Origin: Proteles cristata cristata
Lineage: Eukaryota; Chordata; Mammalia; Carnivora; Hyaenidae
DNA: 64,000 bases
NCBI GenBank assembly: GCA_017311185.1
Contig: JAESUZ010004534.1
Location: forward strand, 2,108,001-2,172,000
Direction of reading: 5' to 3'
Part shown: one piece after another, positions 46,228 through 58,254 of the stretch
How positions within the stretch are numbered: position 1 is the stretch's first letter
Layout: each line of letters opens with the position of its first letter
Program-made: the position numbers and the translations under genes
Notes under the pieces: generated by a model
Seen by the model: only the letters and a program-made list of their open reading frames with translations
What the model was told of the DNA's origin: nothing
Databases searched by the model: none

Positions 46228-47958
46228 TTTTATGTTTCAAGTTTTTATTTAAATTCTACTTAGTAAGCATATGGTGTAATATTGGTTTCAGGAGTAGAAT
46301 ATAGTGATTTGTCACCTACATATAACACCCAGTGCTCATTCCAAGTGCCCTCCTTAATAACCATCACCCTTTTAGCCCATCCACTGCCCACCTTCCCACC
46401 AATAACCTTCAGTTCGTTCTCTATAGTTAAAAGCCTCTTATGGTTTGCCTCCCCCTCTTTCTTTTCTTTCCTTCCCCATGTTCATCTGTTTTGTTTCTTA
46501 AATTCCACAAACGAGTGAAATCATACGGTATTTGTCTTTCTTTGACTGATTTATTTTGCTTAGCATAGTACACTCTAGCTCAATCCATGTCATTGCAAAT
46601 GGCAAAATTTCTTTTTTATGGATGAGTGATATTCTTTGTCCATTCTTCAGTCGATGCATATTTGGCTATTGTTGATATAGCTAACATATTGATATAACTG
46701 CTATAAATATCAGGTGCTTGAGCCCCTTCAAATCACTATTTTTGTATCCTTTGGGTAAATACCTAATAGTGCAATTGCTAGATCATAGGGTAGTTTTATT
46801 TTTAACTTTTTAGGAATGTTCTTTTCCATATTCTTTTCCATAGTGGCTGCACCACTTTGGATTCCCACCAATGGTGTAAGGTTTCCCTGTCTCTGCATCC
46901 TTGCCAACATCTAGTGTTTCCTATGTCGTTAATTTTAACAATTATGACAGGTGTGAGGTGGTTTCGATTTGTATTTACCTGATGAGGACTGATGTTGAAC
47001 ATCTTTTCATGTGTTTCCTACCCATCTGGATCTTCTTGGAAAAATACATATTCATGTCTTCTGCCCATTTTTTAACTGGATTATTTGTTTTTTGGGTGTT
47101 GAGTTTGATACGTTATTTATAGAGTTTGGATTGTAACCCTTGATCCAATATGTCATTTGCAAATATCTTCACCCATTCTGTAGGTTGCCTTAAATTTTGT
47201 TGATTGTTTCCTTTGCTGAGGAGAAGTGATGAGATCCCAATAGTTAATATTTGCTTTTGTTTCCTTTGCCTTTGGAGGCGTGTCTAGTAAGAAGTTGATA
47301 TGGCTGAGGTCAAAAAGATTGCTGCCTGTGTTTTCCTCTAGGATTTAGATGGTTTCCTGTCTCACATTTAGGTAGTTTATGAATTTAGTTTTGTGTATGG
47401 TGTAAGAAAGTGGTCCAGTTTCATTTTTTGCATGTTGTAACTCTTCCAGATGTGCTCCAAGAAGGGGGACTGTCTCTCCAAGTGTGACCCAAGGGATACT
47501 TAGACAACACTATATGCTCCCGGGCCTCTGCCCTCCTCCACAGGAACACTGTTATGGCTTGCTCCATACTGGCCACAGTGCATCCCTCTAAAACTTCAGT
47601 CTTTAGGCTTTGGTGGTTGTAAAAATTCATCATAATCAGCCCCTCTCATTTTCCCACTCAGTGGTTTTGGGGAAGTGTTTTCCTTGTGCGATCCCCTGTG
47701 TGCTCTTCTTTATCTCACCTCTCTGTGTGACTGGGCTCCCTCCCTTCTGCAGTACCCACAATCCATTTCTCCCCCAAACCAGGTATCTGCATCTTCTACC
47801 TTCCACGAGGTGACCTCTTCTGAACCTCTAGTTGTGCAATTTGTTCTGCCAATCCTCAGATCAATTTCTTGGATACTCAGAATGATTTGACACTTAATGT
47901 GTTTGAGGGATGAGGCAAGAATAAGGTCCCCCTACTACTCTACAATCTTAATTCCACA
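46228..47958 (-). mobile_element. L1 with 5' UTR fused to ORF2 3' half
   Basis: 46228-47437 is minus-strand L1 3' UTR plus ORF2 C-terminal region (AGTTTTTATTTAAATTCTAC, GTCTTCTGCCCATTTTTTAA, GTCCAGTTTCATTTTTTGCA). At 47437/47438 it jumps, in the same orientation, to L1 5' UTR-like sequence (CTGGCCACAGTGCATCCCTC, CTTTAGGCTTTGGTGGTTGT) running to the element's 5' end near 47958. ORF1, the endonuclease and most of the reverse transcriptase are absent. Residual ORF2 frames are at 46728-46910 and 46802-47002. Confidence 0.7.
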
Positions 47959-48297
47959 CCATTTAAACTTGTAAATATTCCTGAGCACTCCAATTCAGGT
48001 TATTTCTGTTCCAAATCCTATTCTCTTGTTAAGGACTCATGAAGGAAATCAAGAATATGCTATTTTAGAAAAAGGATGAAGGGAAATATGGGTGTTCTTC
48101 TTTTCCTGAACAATCTTCCTAAATGTTAATCTACCATATGAACAATCTACCTATGATGTCATTCATAATGACTAAAGAGTATATGAATGATCTTTTGGTC
48201 AATCAATTAATGTTATTTCTTGATTATCAAGAAGGTACTATAGACTATACATAGAAGCAAAAAAGACCAGTCCATGCTTTTATTTAGCTTAGTTGAA
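47959..48297. other. No feature recognised
   Basis: Spacer between two L1 insertions; unassigned. Confidence 0.45.
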
Positions 48298-48689
48298 TTA
48301 TACTCCAAATATTTTATTGATTGGCTGATAAACTTTTATTTTTTATTTATTTTTTAAATTTATATCCAAGTTAGCATATACTGCAATAAAGATTTTGGAA
48401 GTAGAATCCACTGATTCATCCCCTACATATAACCCTCACTGCTCATCCCAGCAAGTGCTCTCCATAATGCCCCTTGCTCAGTTAGCCCATCCCCCAACCC
48501 ACAACCCCTCCAGCAACCCTTAGTTTGTTCTCTGCATTCAAGAGTCTTTTATGTTTTGTCCCCTTCCTTGTTTTTGTATCATTTTTTTTGCTTCTCTTCC
48601 CTTATGTTTATCTATTTTGTATCTTAAATTCCACATATGAGTGAAGTAATATGATAGTTGTGTTTCTCTGTCTCTTTCTCTGTCTTTCT

Positions 48690-51295
48690 CTTTTTATAAA
48701 TCTGTTAGCCATCTGGATATCTTCTTTGGAAAAGTGTCTATTCATGTCGTTTGCCCATTTCTTTACAGGATTACTTGTTTTTTGGGTGTTGAGCTTGATA
48801 AGTTCTTAATAGATTTTGGATACTACTCTTTATCTGATATGTCATTTGCAAATACCTTCTCCCATTCTGTCTGTTGCCTTTCAGTTTCGCTGATTGTTTC
48901 CTTCACTAAGCAGAAGATTTTTATCTTGATGAGTTCCCAGTAGTTCAGTTTTCCTTTTGTTTCCCTTGCCTCCAGTGACAAGTTGAGTATGAAGCTGCTG
49001 TGGCTGAGGTCAAAAAGGGTTTTGCCTGCTTTCTCCTCTAGAATTTTGATGGCTTCTTGTCTTACTTTTAAGTCTTTCATCCATTTTGAGTTTGTTTTTG
49101 TGTATGGTGTAAGAAAGTAGTCCAGGTACATGCTTCTGCATGTCGCTGTCCAGTTTTCCTAACACCATTTGCTAAAGAGACTATCTTTATTCCATTAGAT
49201 ATTCTTTCCTGTTTTGTCAAGTATTGCTTGGCCATATGTTTGTGGGTCCATTTCTGGGTTCTCTATTCTGCTCCATTGATATATGTGTCTGTTTTTTGTG
49301 TCAGTTCCAAACTGTCTTGACGATTACAGCTTTGTAATATATCAATTTTTCCTCACTGAGGATGATATTAGCACTGGGTCTTTCATATATGGCTTTTATG
49401 ATCTCGGGGTATGATCCTTCTATCCCTACTTTCTTGAGGGTATTTATCAAGAAAGGATGCTGTATTTTGTCAAATGCTTTTTCTGAAATTATTTAGAGGA
49501 TCATGTGGTCCTTGTCTTTTCTTTTACTAATGTGATGTATCACATTGATTGATTTATGGATATTGAACCAGCCCCACATCCCAGGTCTGAATCCCACTTA
49601 TCATGCTGAATAATTCTTTTAATGTATTATTGGATCTGGTTAGCTAGTATCTTGTTGAGAATTTTTGTATCCATGTTCATCAGGGAAATTAGTCTGTAGC
49701 TCCCCTTTTAGTGGTGTCTTTGTCTGGTTTGGGAATCAAAGTAATAGCAGCTTTGTAGACTGTGTATGGAAGTTTTCTTTCCATTTCTATTTTTGGAACA
49801 GCTTCAAAAGAATAGATGTTAACTCTTCTTTAAATGTATGGTAGAATTCCCTTGGAAAGCCATCTGGCCCTGGACTCTTGCTATTTGGTAGGTTTTTGAT
49901 TACTGATTCAATTTCTTTACCAGTTATGGGTCTGTTCAAATTTTCTATTTCTTCTTGTTTCAGTTTTGGTAGTTTAGAGTTTCTAGGAATTTGTTCATTT
50001 CTTCCAGATTGCCCAATTTATTGGCATATAGTTGCTCATAATATTCTTTTCTTATTGTTTGTATTTATGCAGTGTTGGTTGTGATCTCTTCTCTGTCATT
50101 CTTGATTTTGTTTATTTGGGTCCTTTCTTTTTTCATCTTGATCAAACTGGCTAGAGGTTTATTAATTTTGTTAATTCTTTCGAAGAACCAGCTCCTGGTT
50201 TCATTGATCTGTTCAACTTTTGTTTTGTTTTGTTTTTTCAATAGCATTGGTTTCTGCCCTAATCTTTGTCATTTCTTGTCTTCTGCTATTTTTGGCCTTT
50301 ATTTGCTCTTCTTTTTCCTTCTCTTTGAGGTGTAAGATTAGGTTGTGTATCTGAGAGCTTTTTTCCTTTTTTAGGAAGGCCTGGATTGCTATATATTTCT
50401 CTCTTATGACCACCTTTGCTGCATCCCAAAGGTTTGGGGCTGTCCTGTTATAATTTTCATTGGTGTCCATGTACTTTTAAATTTGCTATTCAACTTCTTG
50501 TTTAGCCCATTCATTCTTTAGTAGGATGTTCTTCAATCTCCAAGTATTTGTTGTCTTTCAATGAAGAAACGAGAAATTTTTTCTTGTGGTTGATTTCAAG
50601 TTACATAGCATTGTGGTCTGAAAATATGCACGGTATGATCTCCATCTTTTTGTACTTGTTGAGGGCCGATTTGTGTCGCAGTATGTGATCTATTCTGGAG
50701 AATCTTCCACATGCACTTGAGAAGAATGTGTATTCCATTGCTTTAGGATGAAATGTTCTCAATATATCTATCAAGTACATCCAGTCCAGTGTGTCCTTCA
50801 AAGCCATTGTTTCCTTGTTAATTGTCTATTTAGGTAATCTGTCCATTGTCGTGTGTGGTGTTGAAGTCCCCTATTATTATAGTATTAATATCAATGAGTT
50901 TCTTTATGTTTGTGATTAATTGATTTATATATTTGGGGGCTTCCACATTTGGAGCATATATGTTTATAGTTGTTAGGTCTTCTTTGTGGATAGACCCCTT
51001 AATCATGGTATAATGCCTTTCTTCATCTTCTGTTACTGTCTTTATTTTAAAGTCTAGATTGTCTGATATAAATATAGCTACTCCAGCTTTCTTTTGGTGA
51101 CCATTAGCATGATAGTTGGTTCTTAATCCTTTTACTTTCAATTTGAAGATGTCTTTAGGTCTAAAGAGTCCTTTGTAAACAGCATATAGAGGAATCTTGT
51201 TTTCTTATCCATTCTTATATCATATGTCTTTTGATTGGAGCAATTATTCCATTGCCATTTAAAGTGAGTACTTAAAGATATGAATTTATTGCCAT
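48690..51295 (-). pseudogene. L1 ORF2 remnant, reverse transcriptase core deleted
   Basis: Opens near 51295 after ORF1. An endonuclease piece (51141-50830) shows NLDFKIKTVTEDEERHY and IIGDFNT; later pieces include [18 protein letters not shown] (50247-50065). The join at about 49342 links GACGATTACAGCTTTGTAAT to TTTTTCCTCACTGAGGATGA, skipping the stretch that holds the FADD catalytic motif in the sister copy. Multiple frameshifts as well, so it cannot act as a reverse transcriptase. Confidence 0.85.
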
Positions 51296-51339
51296 TGTGT
51301 TGCCTGTAGAGTTGGTGTTTCTGGTGTTGTTCTCTGGTC

Positions 51340-52190
51340 CTTTCTAGTTTTTGTTGTTTTTGGTCTTTAGTTTGTTTTGCCTTTTCAAAGAGCCCCCTTA
51401 AAATTTCTTGCAGTACTGGTTTAGTGGTCTCGAGCTCCTTTAGTTTTTCTTTGTCAGGGAAACTCTTTATCTCTCCTTCTGTGTTGAATGGCAGCCTTGC
51501 TGGATTAAGCATATTTTTCTGATTCAGCATGTTGAATATATCCTACCACCCCTTTCTGGCCTGCCAAATTTCTGTGGATAGGTCTGCTATGATCCTGCTC
51601 TGTCTTTCCTTATGGATTAAGGACATTTTTTTGTCTTGCTGTTTCATAAGTCTTTCCTTGTCTGTGTATTTTGTGAATTTGACTATGATATGCCTGGTTG
51701 GTTTTTGTTGAATGTATTGGGAGTTGTCTGTACTTCTCAGATTTTTATGTCTGTGTCTTCCCAGGTTTGGAAAGTTTTCTGCTATTATTTGCTCACTTAA
51801 ACTTTCCACCCCTATTTCTTTCTCTTCATCTTCTCGGACTCCTATGGTTTGGATGTTATGCCCTTTTAATAAGTCACTGAGTTCTCTATTTGTTGATTTG
51901 TGCTCTTTCGCCTGTCTTCCCTCTTTTCTTTCTTCTTCATTATGCTACATAATTTTGTCTTCTATATCACTAATTCATTGTTCTGGCTCATCCATCCTTG
52001 TCATGATAGCATTGAGATTGCATCTCAGTTATAGCCTTTTTAATTTTGTGCTGACTAGGTTTTACTTCTTTTATCTCTGCAGAAAGGGATTCTACGCTTT
52101 TTTCAATCCCAGCCAGTATTCTTATTATCATGATTCTAAATTCTAGTTCAGACATCTTGCTATATCTGTGTTGATTATGTTCCTGGATGT
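51340..52190 (-). pseudogene. L1 ORF1 remnant
   Basis: The frame at 51809-51543 holds an RNA-recognition-like segment (RHIIVKFTKYTDKERLM). The next, 51530-51138, holds the C-terminal domain (ARLPFNTEGEIKSFPDKEK, TTKPVLQEILRGLF). The N-terminal coiled-coil part lies at about 52190-51880. A family ORF1p is about 340 residues; here it is broken between the RNA-binding and C-terminal domains. Confidence 0.82.
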
Positions 52191-52199
52191 CATTTCTTC

Positions 52200-53900
52200 C
52201 TGTTCTTTCTTTTGGGGTGAATGTCTCTATCTGTCATTTTGGAGGGAAAAAAGAATTAATAAAATTAAAAACTAAAAATTAAAAATAAAAAACAGCACAA
52301 AGGATCAAATAAAGGAAGCTAGATCCTAGGTGTGTTTTGGTCTGGATGTTGAAAGAAGGTTGATAGAGTGGAGAAAAAAGGGAAAGAAAAGAAAAAAAAA
52401 GTAAGAAAACTTTTAAAAAATTAAAAAAGTATACAATAAAATAGAATAAAATGAAATGAAAAAAGTAAAATAGATTTAAAAATTTACAAAAAATTTAAAA
52501 ATATGGTAAACAAAATTGAAAAACAATAATACCAGAAAATAGAAACAAATTTTTCTCTTTCTGTTTCGAAGAATAAGAAAAGATAAAAAGGAAAGAAAAA
52601 AGAAGCCCGAATAGATGGGCCAGCAATCAGAATGAAATTCGAATGAAATTCTGATTTCCCCCAGAAGTCAAGCTATGAATCAATCTCTTTACAGTCTGCA
52701 CGAAGCAGGTGTGGAGAATTGTGGTGATCCTCTAGGGCCTGAGCTTGGTTGGCTCAGTTGGACGGGACTTGGTGTAATGACTCCATTCTCCACTAGGTGG
52801 TGATGCTTAGCTTACTATAGTGGATCCATGCGGTGCGCATGCGTGGATTGCGTAGGCGCCGCGTTGGGGAAAGGTGAAAATGGATTCACCCAGCTTCCTA
52901 GTTCCTGCACAGGAATTCTGCGCTCGGCCACCGGCAATCAAGCACCTATCCTTGTCTCTGGTTGCACTCTGCTGCCTGCTTCCACACTGTCTTCGTCCAA
53001 GCCATCAGCCTGATAGGCGGCACCTCCCTCCCAAATTTTGTCTCTTACGGGGCTGTTTCCAAACCCCCCTCTACTAGGAGCCCTGCAGCTTGGACCTGCT
53101 CTGACCTGCTGGCAAAGGGTCTCTTTCGCAATGGCCAGGTGCCAGTTTGCCTCCTGGGAATATTCCTGTGATCCCGCTGCTGCAGAGTTTCAGAGATTGT
53201 GGCGGGGTGCCTGTTTGCCCCAGAAAAAGTTTGTGCGGTAGTGTAGCAGCAGAGGTTCAGAGATTATGGCAAAACAACACACAGTCGGCCTCAGGTTTTA
53301 CCATACCCTGGCGTCTTTTTTCCAATACCAGCAAACGTGGCTGTTCTCTGGGATCCGCGGAGACCTTTGCCTGGGGGCGTGCTATAAGGCCTCTACCAGT
53401 GCCCTCCCAGCCAGGGAACTGCTTCTCCCCGTGTGGCCCGCAAACCCCCTGGATCTTGCTGCCTGCTCCTGGGGATTTGCCTTTCCCACCAGACCTCCAG
53501 GTATTGACCTGTGGAATTTCTGACTCTGTTTTCCCTTGTTTATAGAGTCCTTAATGGTATTGAAACCCTCTCCTTTCTACCTTTCTTGTTCAGCACCTTG
53601 TGAAAATAGTTCCGCTCTTTCTCTCCAGCTTCTTATGGGGTAAGTGCCTTTCCTGCACTCTCCCCAATTTCTCTGCTCTCCACAAAGAAAGCTCCCTGCC
53701 CTCCGTGGCTCCTCTATCCCCCAGTTCACCTCCCTGCATCACCTACCTGCCAAGTTCTGTGGCTTAAGTTATGCAGATTGTTGTGTTAATACTCAGATCA
53801 ATTTTCAAGGTGTGCAAAATGGTTTGGTGCTGATCTAGCTGCATTTCAGGGAGGAGAGAAGCTAGAACTTCCATACTGCTATGCTATCTTGGCCCCTCCC
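52200..53900 (-). promoter_or_regulatory. L1 5' UTR / internal promoter region, CpG-rich part
   Basis: About 1.7 kb. Next to ORF1 lies an A-rich tract (52240-52540). Further upstream, 52820-53470 is GC- and CpG-rich (TGCGGTGCGCATGCGTGGAT, GCGTAGGCGCCGCGTTGGGG), unlike any other stretch in the window. The element's 5' end, at about 53895, reads AAGGGAGGGGCCAAGATAGC on the minus strand. The plus-strand frames here are by-products of high GC. Confidence 0.65.
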
Positions 53901-53919
53901 TTATGCTCTAAATATTTTA

Positions 53920-54299
53920 AACTATAGTGTGTGTGAGAACTATGAAAAGATAGGCCAAGAAGAGAAAAAAAAAAAAAAGGCAGCTCAGAGGAGCTTGGAG
54001 ACAATATAGATTTTGAGAATTGGAAAAGGCTTCCCAGGGGTGCTGGCAGGGTATGAGTTTAATGAATGAATAACCCCAGTGTAGGAAGAGTAGATATGGA
54101 ATGCATTCTAGATAAGGGAAGAGGTACACTGTAATCAAAGTTTGAAGGAAATAATGGTCAAGGAAGCTTTGGGCAAGAAACAAAGGACTTCTCTGGAATT
54201 ATTTCATGTGACATTGAAAAAGTCTTCAGTTATCTGTAAAATAAACATATTAGGTCACATAATTTTAGTTTCTCTTAAAATGCTCATGATAACTTAAGA
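53920..54299. other. No feature recognised
   Basis: Unassigned; a short A-run at 53965-53978. Confidence 0.4.
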
Positions 54300-54690
54300 G
54301 TGTTTACTATGTAAAAAATAGTTAATCATTTTACATGAATTATCTCATCTAGCCCTCACAATGACCTTATGATGCAGATTCTGCCACTCAGTTTCACAAT
54401 ATCCAGCAGCTTTGACAAGCATCATCTGGAAAGTTTAAAAATGCAGAATACACAGATTCTATATTAAACATAATTAATGAGTGACAGAATTTACACAAGA
54501 TTCTTAGATGATTTCTTTATGAAGTAATTTTTGAAAATTCTTGATGTAGGTATGAGTTTTGCCATTTCATAGAAATTGAATCAAAGAGCTAAAGTAATTT
54601 GTTCAAGATCAAATAGCTGTCTGTGATGGGGACAAGTTTTAACCACAGGAACCTGGCTTAGAAACTATTAGCCACTGTTCTGATACACTT
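54300..54690 (-). mobile_element. MIR split by a MER5A-like element
   Basis: ATTTTACATGAATTATCTCATC, AGCCCTCACAATGACCTTATGATG (54330-54376) and, after the insert, AGAGCTAAAGTAATTTGTTCAAGATCAAATAGCTG (54586-54620) follow the reverse complement of MIR. Confidence 0.65.
54398..54555 (+). mobile_element. MER5A-like hAT fossil inside the MIR
   Basis: AAGCATCATCTGGAAAGTTT and AAATGCAGAATACACAGATT match the diagnostic middle of MER5A (CATCACCTGG..., AAAACACAGATT...). Ends are decayed. Confidence 0.5.
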
Positions 54691-55839
54691 AGTTTCCATG
54701 GTTCTGTGAATCTGCATCGCAGATACATAGGGCATTAAGGTGGAAAAGGAAGTACAGACTGATGGAAGTTATCTTGCTTTGCAGCCTAAGGATTTAGTCT
54801 TAGGATATTTGATGTTTCATAATTATCAAAACTGGAGACCATAGTAGAAAACCCTATGCTATTAAACAAAGATATAATTAAAATACTATAGCCCGTGACC
54901 ATAAAAATTACTTTTATTATAAGTATAATAATATGTGTTCAAAAATGTCAATTTTTTGAGTGATTTTTCCAATATATGTGACAAGAATGTTAAAATTTGT
55001 AACTTCATCCTTAAAAGCTGGTTTAATAAATGCACAAAGATAGTTGTTTTCTAGATTTAAAATACTTACAATGCTTTGAGGGAATATATGGATTTTCATA
55101 TTCCCACCACATTGTCTCTTTCAATTGTTATTTAATAACATGGCTTCATTTCTGTTGTTAGAATCTAGTTTTAGATGATGGAAAAAATCAACCATTCAAT
55201 AAGCTGTTGAGACATCTTTTATTTATCAAACTAGTTTAGACCAACTGCAAGTCGGTAGCTTATTCAACTCCAGGTCATCATCACAGGGGCAGCAGTTTCT
55301 TCATCAGTTATACATTTTGGTAATGTGATTAGATCGTTAAAGACAGCATCCAGGTGAAGATGGTTGTCATGAAAATGGCTCACCTCTTTTATAACACACC
55401 AGTCTTGAATTAGCCTCTTAAAATGTTTGTTAATTTGGAATTCTTGTTTTGGAGGTGCACAGAAAATTTAGTTGCTTAGCAACAGGATTAGTATACTTTT
55501 AGCAAGTTGATTAACCTTATAGAATGGCATAAAACAAATTGCAACTGAGTTTTATATATATCCCTTGTCCTTAAAAAATAGTGGTCCATGCTTTCTGTCT
55601 TATCCATATTTCATGTTTCTGATAGTGGTACAGATTTAGATATTAATGCCTAGTTACAATGAGTCTATTATTTTTGACATAAATATATTCTCTTTTCAAT
55701 ATTAGTAGTAAGAATGAAACACTTTCTGAAATTCTAAAATAGTCAAATACCATTCACAGACTTATTTTTGTTAGAAAATCAGCATTTCTTCTCAATACAT
55801 TTCTTTGTATTCTTCAGCAGTGGCTATGAACTCATGTTT
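54691..55839. other. Repeat-poor, no gene recognised
   Basis: No repeat that I can name. A mixed-composition block at about 55200-55440 is a candidate for a conserved non-coding element, on composition alone. Confidence 0.4.
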
Positions 55840-55985
55840 TAAGACTTATTTGAAGTGTTCTTAAAATATCGATACCTGGTCCTCAACCTTAGGGAGTAAG
55901 ATATACATAAATAGTGTAGGGTTGGGCCAGAACATGTGCATTGTTCAAAGCTTTCCATGTGATACTAATGTGTATATAGGGCAGA
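55840..55985 (+). mobile_element. MER5A-like hAT fossil
   Basis: GTTCTTAAAATATCGATACC, GTTGGGCCAGAACATGTGCA and CTTTCCATGTGATACTAATG follow MER5A order (AAAACACAGATT..., GGGGCCCGAGAATTTGCA, TTCCCAGGTGATGCTGATG). Confidence 0.6.
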
Positions 55986-57875
55986 GGATTGCATGTAACA
56001 CATATCTGTTTGATTTCAAATACAGCTCTACTGCAAAAATTGATGTGGAGAAAGATGAAAGAAAGACCAGACAAGCAGAGAAGGTAGGACAAGTTCCCTT
56101 GTCATAATCTTTCTTTCCTCTCCCATACTTATCTTTCATATTTTCAGTATTTCACTGTTAATGCATGGCATGCAAGGCTCAGATGTGTTTATTTCCCTTT
56201 CTTTTGTGCTAATGCCGTAAATTTATTTGCATTGTGATATAATTCTCTTTAGATCTAACTAAATTAATTTCATTGACCCAACCAGTTAATATTCTTAATT
56301 TATGCTTTTTTGTTAAATAGGAAAGTGTTATAAAAAGTGGTATTTATAAAATAGGCTAAAATAAACCTTTCTATCATTTTTATTTATGAAAAGTCAGTAA
56401 TTTTAATATTGATATTTAAATTTTCAGATCAACTGATATATTAATTTGTAGTATCCATCCTTTAGAGATACAGCTTTACTTGGTTTTGAATCAGTCATGC
56501 CTTAAAATTTTATATTTTTGATCTTTTTTTCACTTAAGTATTTATGATTCATAAGTGCCTCGAATGTATTGGTTATAGCTAGGGTTAGTGTGTTTTGTGG
56601 AATGTTACTCATGGAAGTTTTCCATCATTCAAGGGCAGTGGAAAGCACCATTTTGTTGACAGCTGCACGCATGTGTTTAGATTGCTTTCTTTTTGGAGCT
56701 GGGCACATCAGTACCATATTGTTTTCAGGGTTCTTTTCTTTTCCTCTGCTAGGGATTCATGGTCTCTGGTTTTTACATTTTTTTTTTTTTAATAAGAACT
56801 GCTTCTCTGTACTGTATCAAATGACAGACTTTAGTGAATTTAGATGATTTTCTAGACACTCTATCTGCTACTGACTCTGCATTTAGAGAGAATGTAAAAT
56901 TGTTATGGGCCCTGAATTCTTCTCTGTTAGCTGGGCCTGGAGTTCCTGGGTCCTGGGAAATATTTTACAGGCACTGTCTATTCAGTAGTTAAGTTTTTAA
57001 AAGGCAGTTTACTCAACTTAACTAATTCCTTGGTGCAGCCCTGCCTGACCTGTTGGTGCTTCAGTGCAGTTGTCATTAACCAGAAACATATGTGAAACTG
57101 CTTGTGCAGTGTTGATTTAACCCCACTTCCCAGTCTAGAAATAGTATTTCCTACTACTTGTCCTGTTTTTGTTTGCAACAAGTCAATACAAACAGGCTAT
57201 GGATCTTGAGAAAAATGTATATTTACTTTTCATTCCCCATGCAATTAAACTTGCATGCCTGTTAAACTCAAAGCATAATACTATATTCCATGACTATTGC
57301 CAAGAAATCTGAAATACTATGGAAAGTGTTAGATACTTTATTGTCCTGATATCATAGCAGTTAGCCATAGAGATTGATCGCCTCCCTTTCGCTGCTCCTC
57401 TCCCTCTGAATTCTAGAGTATATTCATATGGAGTAGTTGTCATTTTAATTATCGGGCATTCACTCTTGGGTCTGGAATTCCTCTGATAGAGCAAATGTGT
57501 AGAGAAAAAGCACAAAGATAAGTATCACATTTGATATGAAAATGTTTAATTGGCGTCTTAAAAAATAAGAACATAGCTATGTTAATATTTTTTATGCAAA
57601 TTAAATCTATATCAAGTTAATAGTTCTGAGAATAAAATATACTACCAGTTTCATTTTATGGCATTAAATACTAAACAAGAATTGGTGTGCTTTTATAGCT
57701 GAGTAATAACACAAGAATTTTCCATCTCTATTACCTCTTCAAAAATTTGCAACAAGTTTTTGTGAAAAGATTGTGATCCTTTATAATATATATAGCCCTG
57801 TTTTCCTGGACAGAGTTATTATAACAAGAATCTACACTCTACTAAAATGTAACACTGCAGAGACTGAACCGGTAA
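55986..57875. other. Repeat-poor; one speculative exon-like segment
   Basis: No repeats recognised. At 56026-56083 a 58-nt open segment is framed by a TTTCAAATACAG acceptor-like and an AAGGTAGGA donor-like site. Blocks near 57000-57180 and 57330-57480 have balanced composition. No gene is claimed. Confidence 0.4.
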
Positions 57876-58075
57876 GGCAGTGATTTAGACCATGGACACT
57901 GGACTCATCCACTCCACCACTTACTAGCTGGATGACTTGGGCATATTTGCTTAGCCATTCTAAGCATCAGTTTCCCTCTTTGTATAAAGGGATATGAATT
58001 ATACTTGTTTCATGTGGTTTTTATTAAGTTTAAATGAAACGATATGTAAAAAGCACCTGGTACAATAGTTACAAT
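57876..58075 (+). mobile_element. MIR, well preserved
   Basis: CAGTGATTTAGACCATGGAC, CACTTACTAGCTGGATGACT, AGCATCAGTTTCCCTCTTTG and TTAAATGAAACGATATGTAA match MIR from head to 3' end. Confidence 0.85.
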
Positions 58076-58254
58076 AATACAGCAGTCACCAGATCAGGAA
58101 GAATGTCAAGAGAGTTACTGCTATTACTGTAGTTACTGAGACACAGAATGAGGGCCCCATTCTCCAGGAGGCCTCAGTGTACTTATTACCAGTGAATCAA
58201 TATTCTCTGTTCCTCTGCTCCCGATATATACTCATAGCTGAAAGCATTTTGTGT
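58076..58254. other. No feature recognised
   Basis: Short spacer before the old L1. Confidence 0.4.

Larger units (their letters stand above)
48317..53900 (-). mobile_element. Near full-length carnivore L1 with internal deletions
   Basis: 5' UTR (53900 to about 52200), ORF1 remnant, ORF2 remnant and 3' UTR on the minus strand. The TSD TTATACTCCAAATATTTTA (48298-48316) and TTATGCTCTAAATATTTTA (53901-53919) differs at two of 19 positions. Compared with the L1 at 23451-30027, about 690 bp of ORF2 is missing at 49342 and about 500 bp at about 48690. Seventeen extra bases (48317-48333) lie between the left TSD and the T-rich tail. Confidence 0.88.

Noticed and set aside
52640..52675. Small palindrome AATCAGAAT...ATTCTGATT as an operator or terminator
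   Set aside because: It is inside an A-rich L1 5' UTR, short, and has no supporting context.
53147..53545. 132-codon plus-strand open frame and overlapping frames nearby
   Set aside because: They lie antisense in the GC-rich L1 5' UTR, where stop codons are rare. No domain or conservation evidence.
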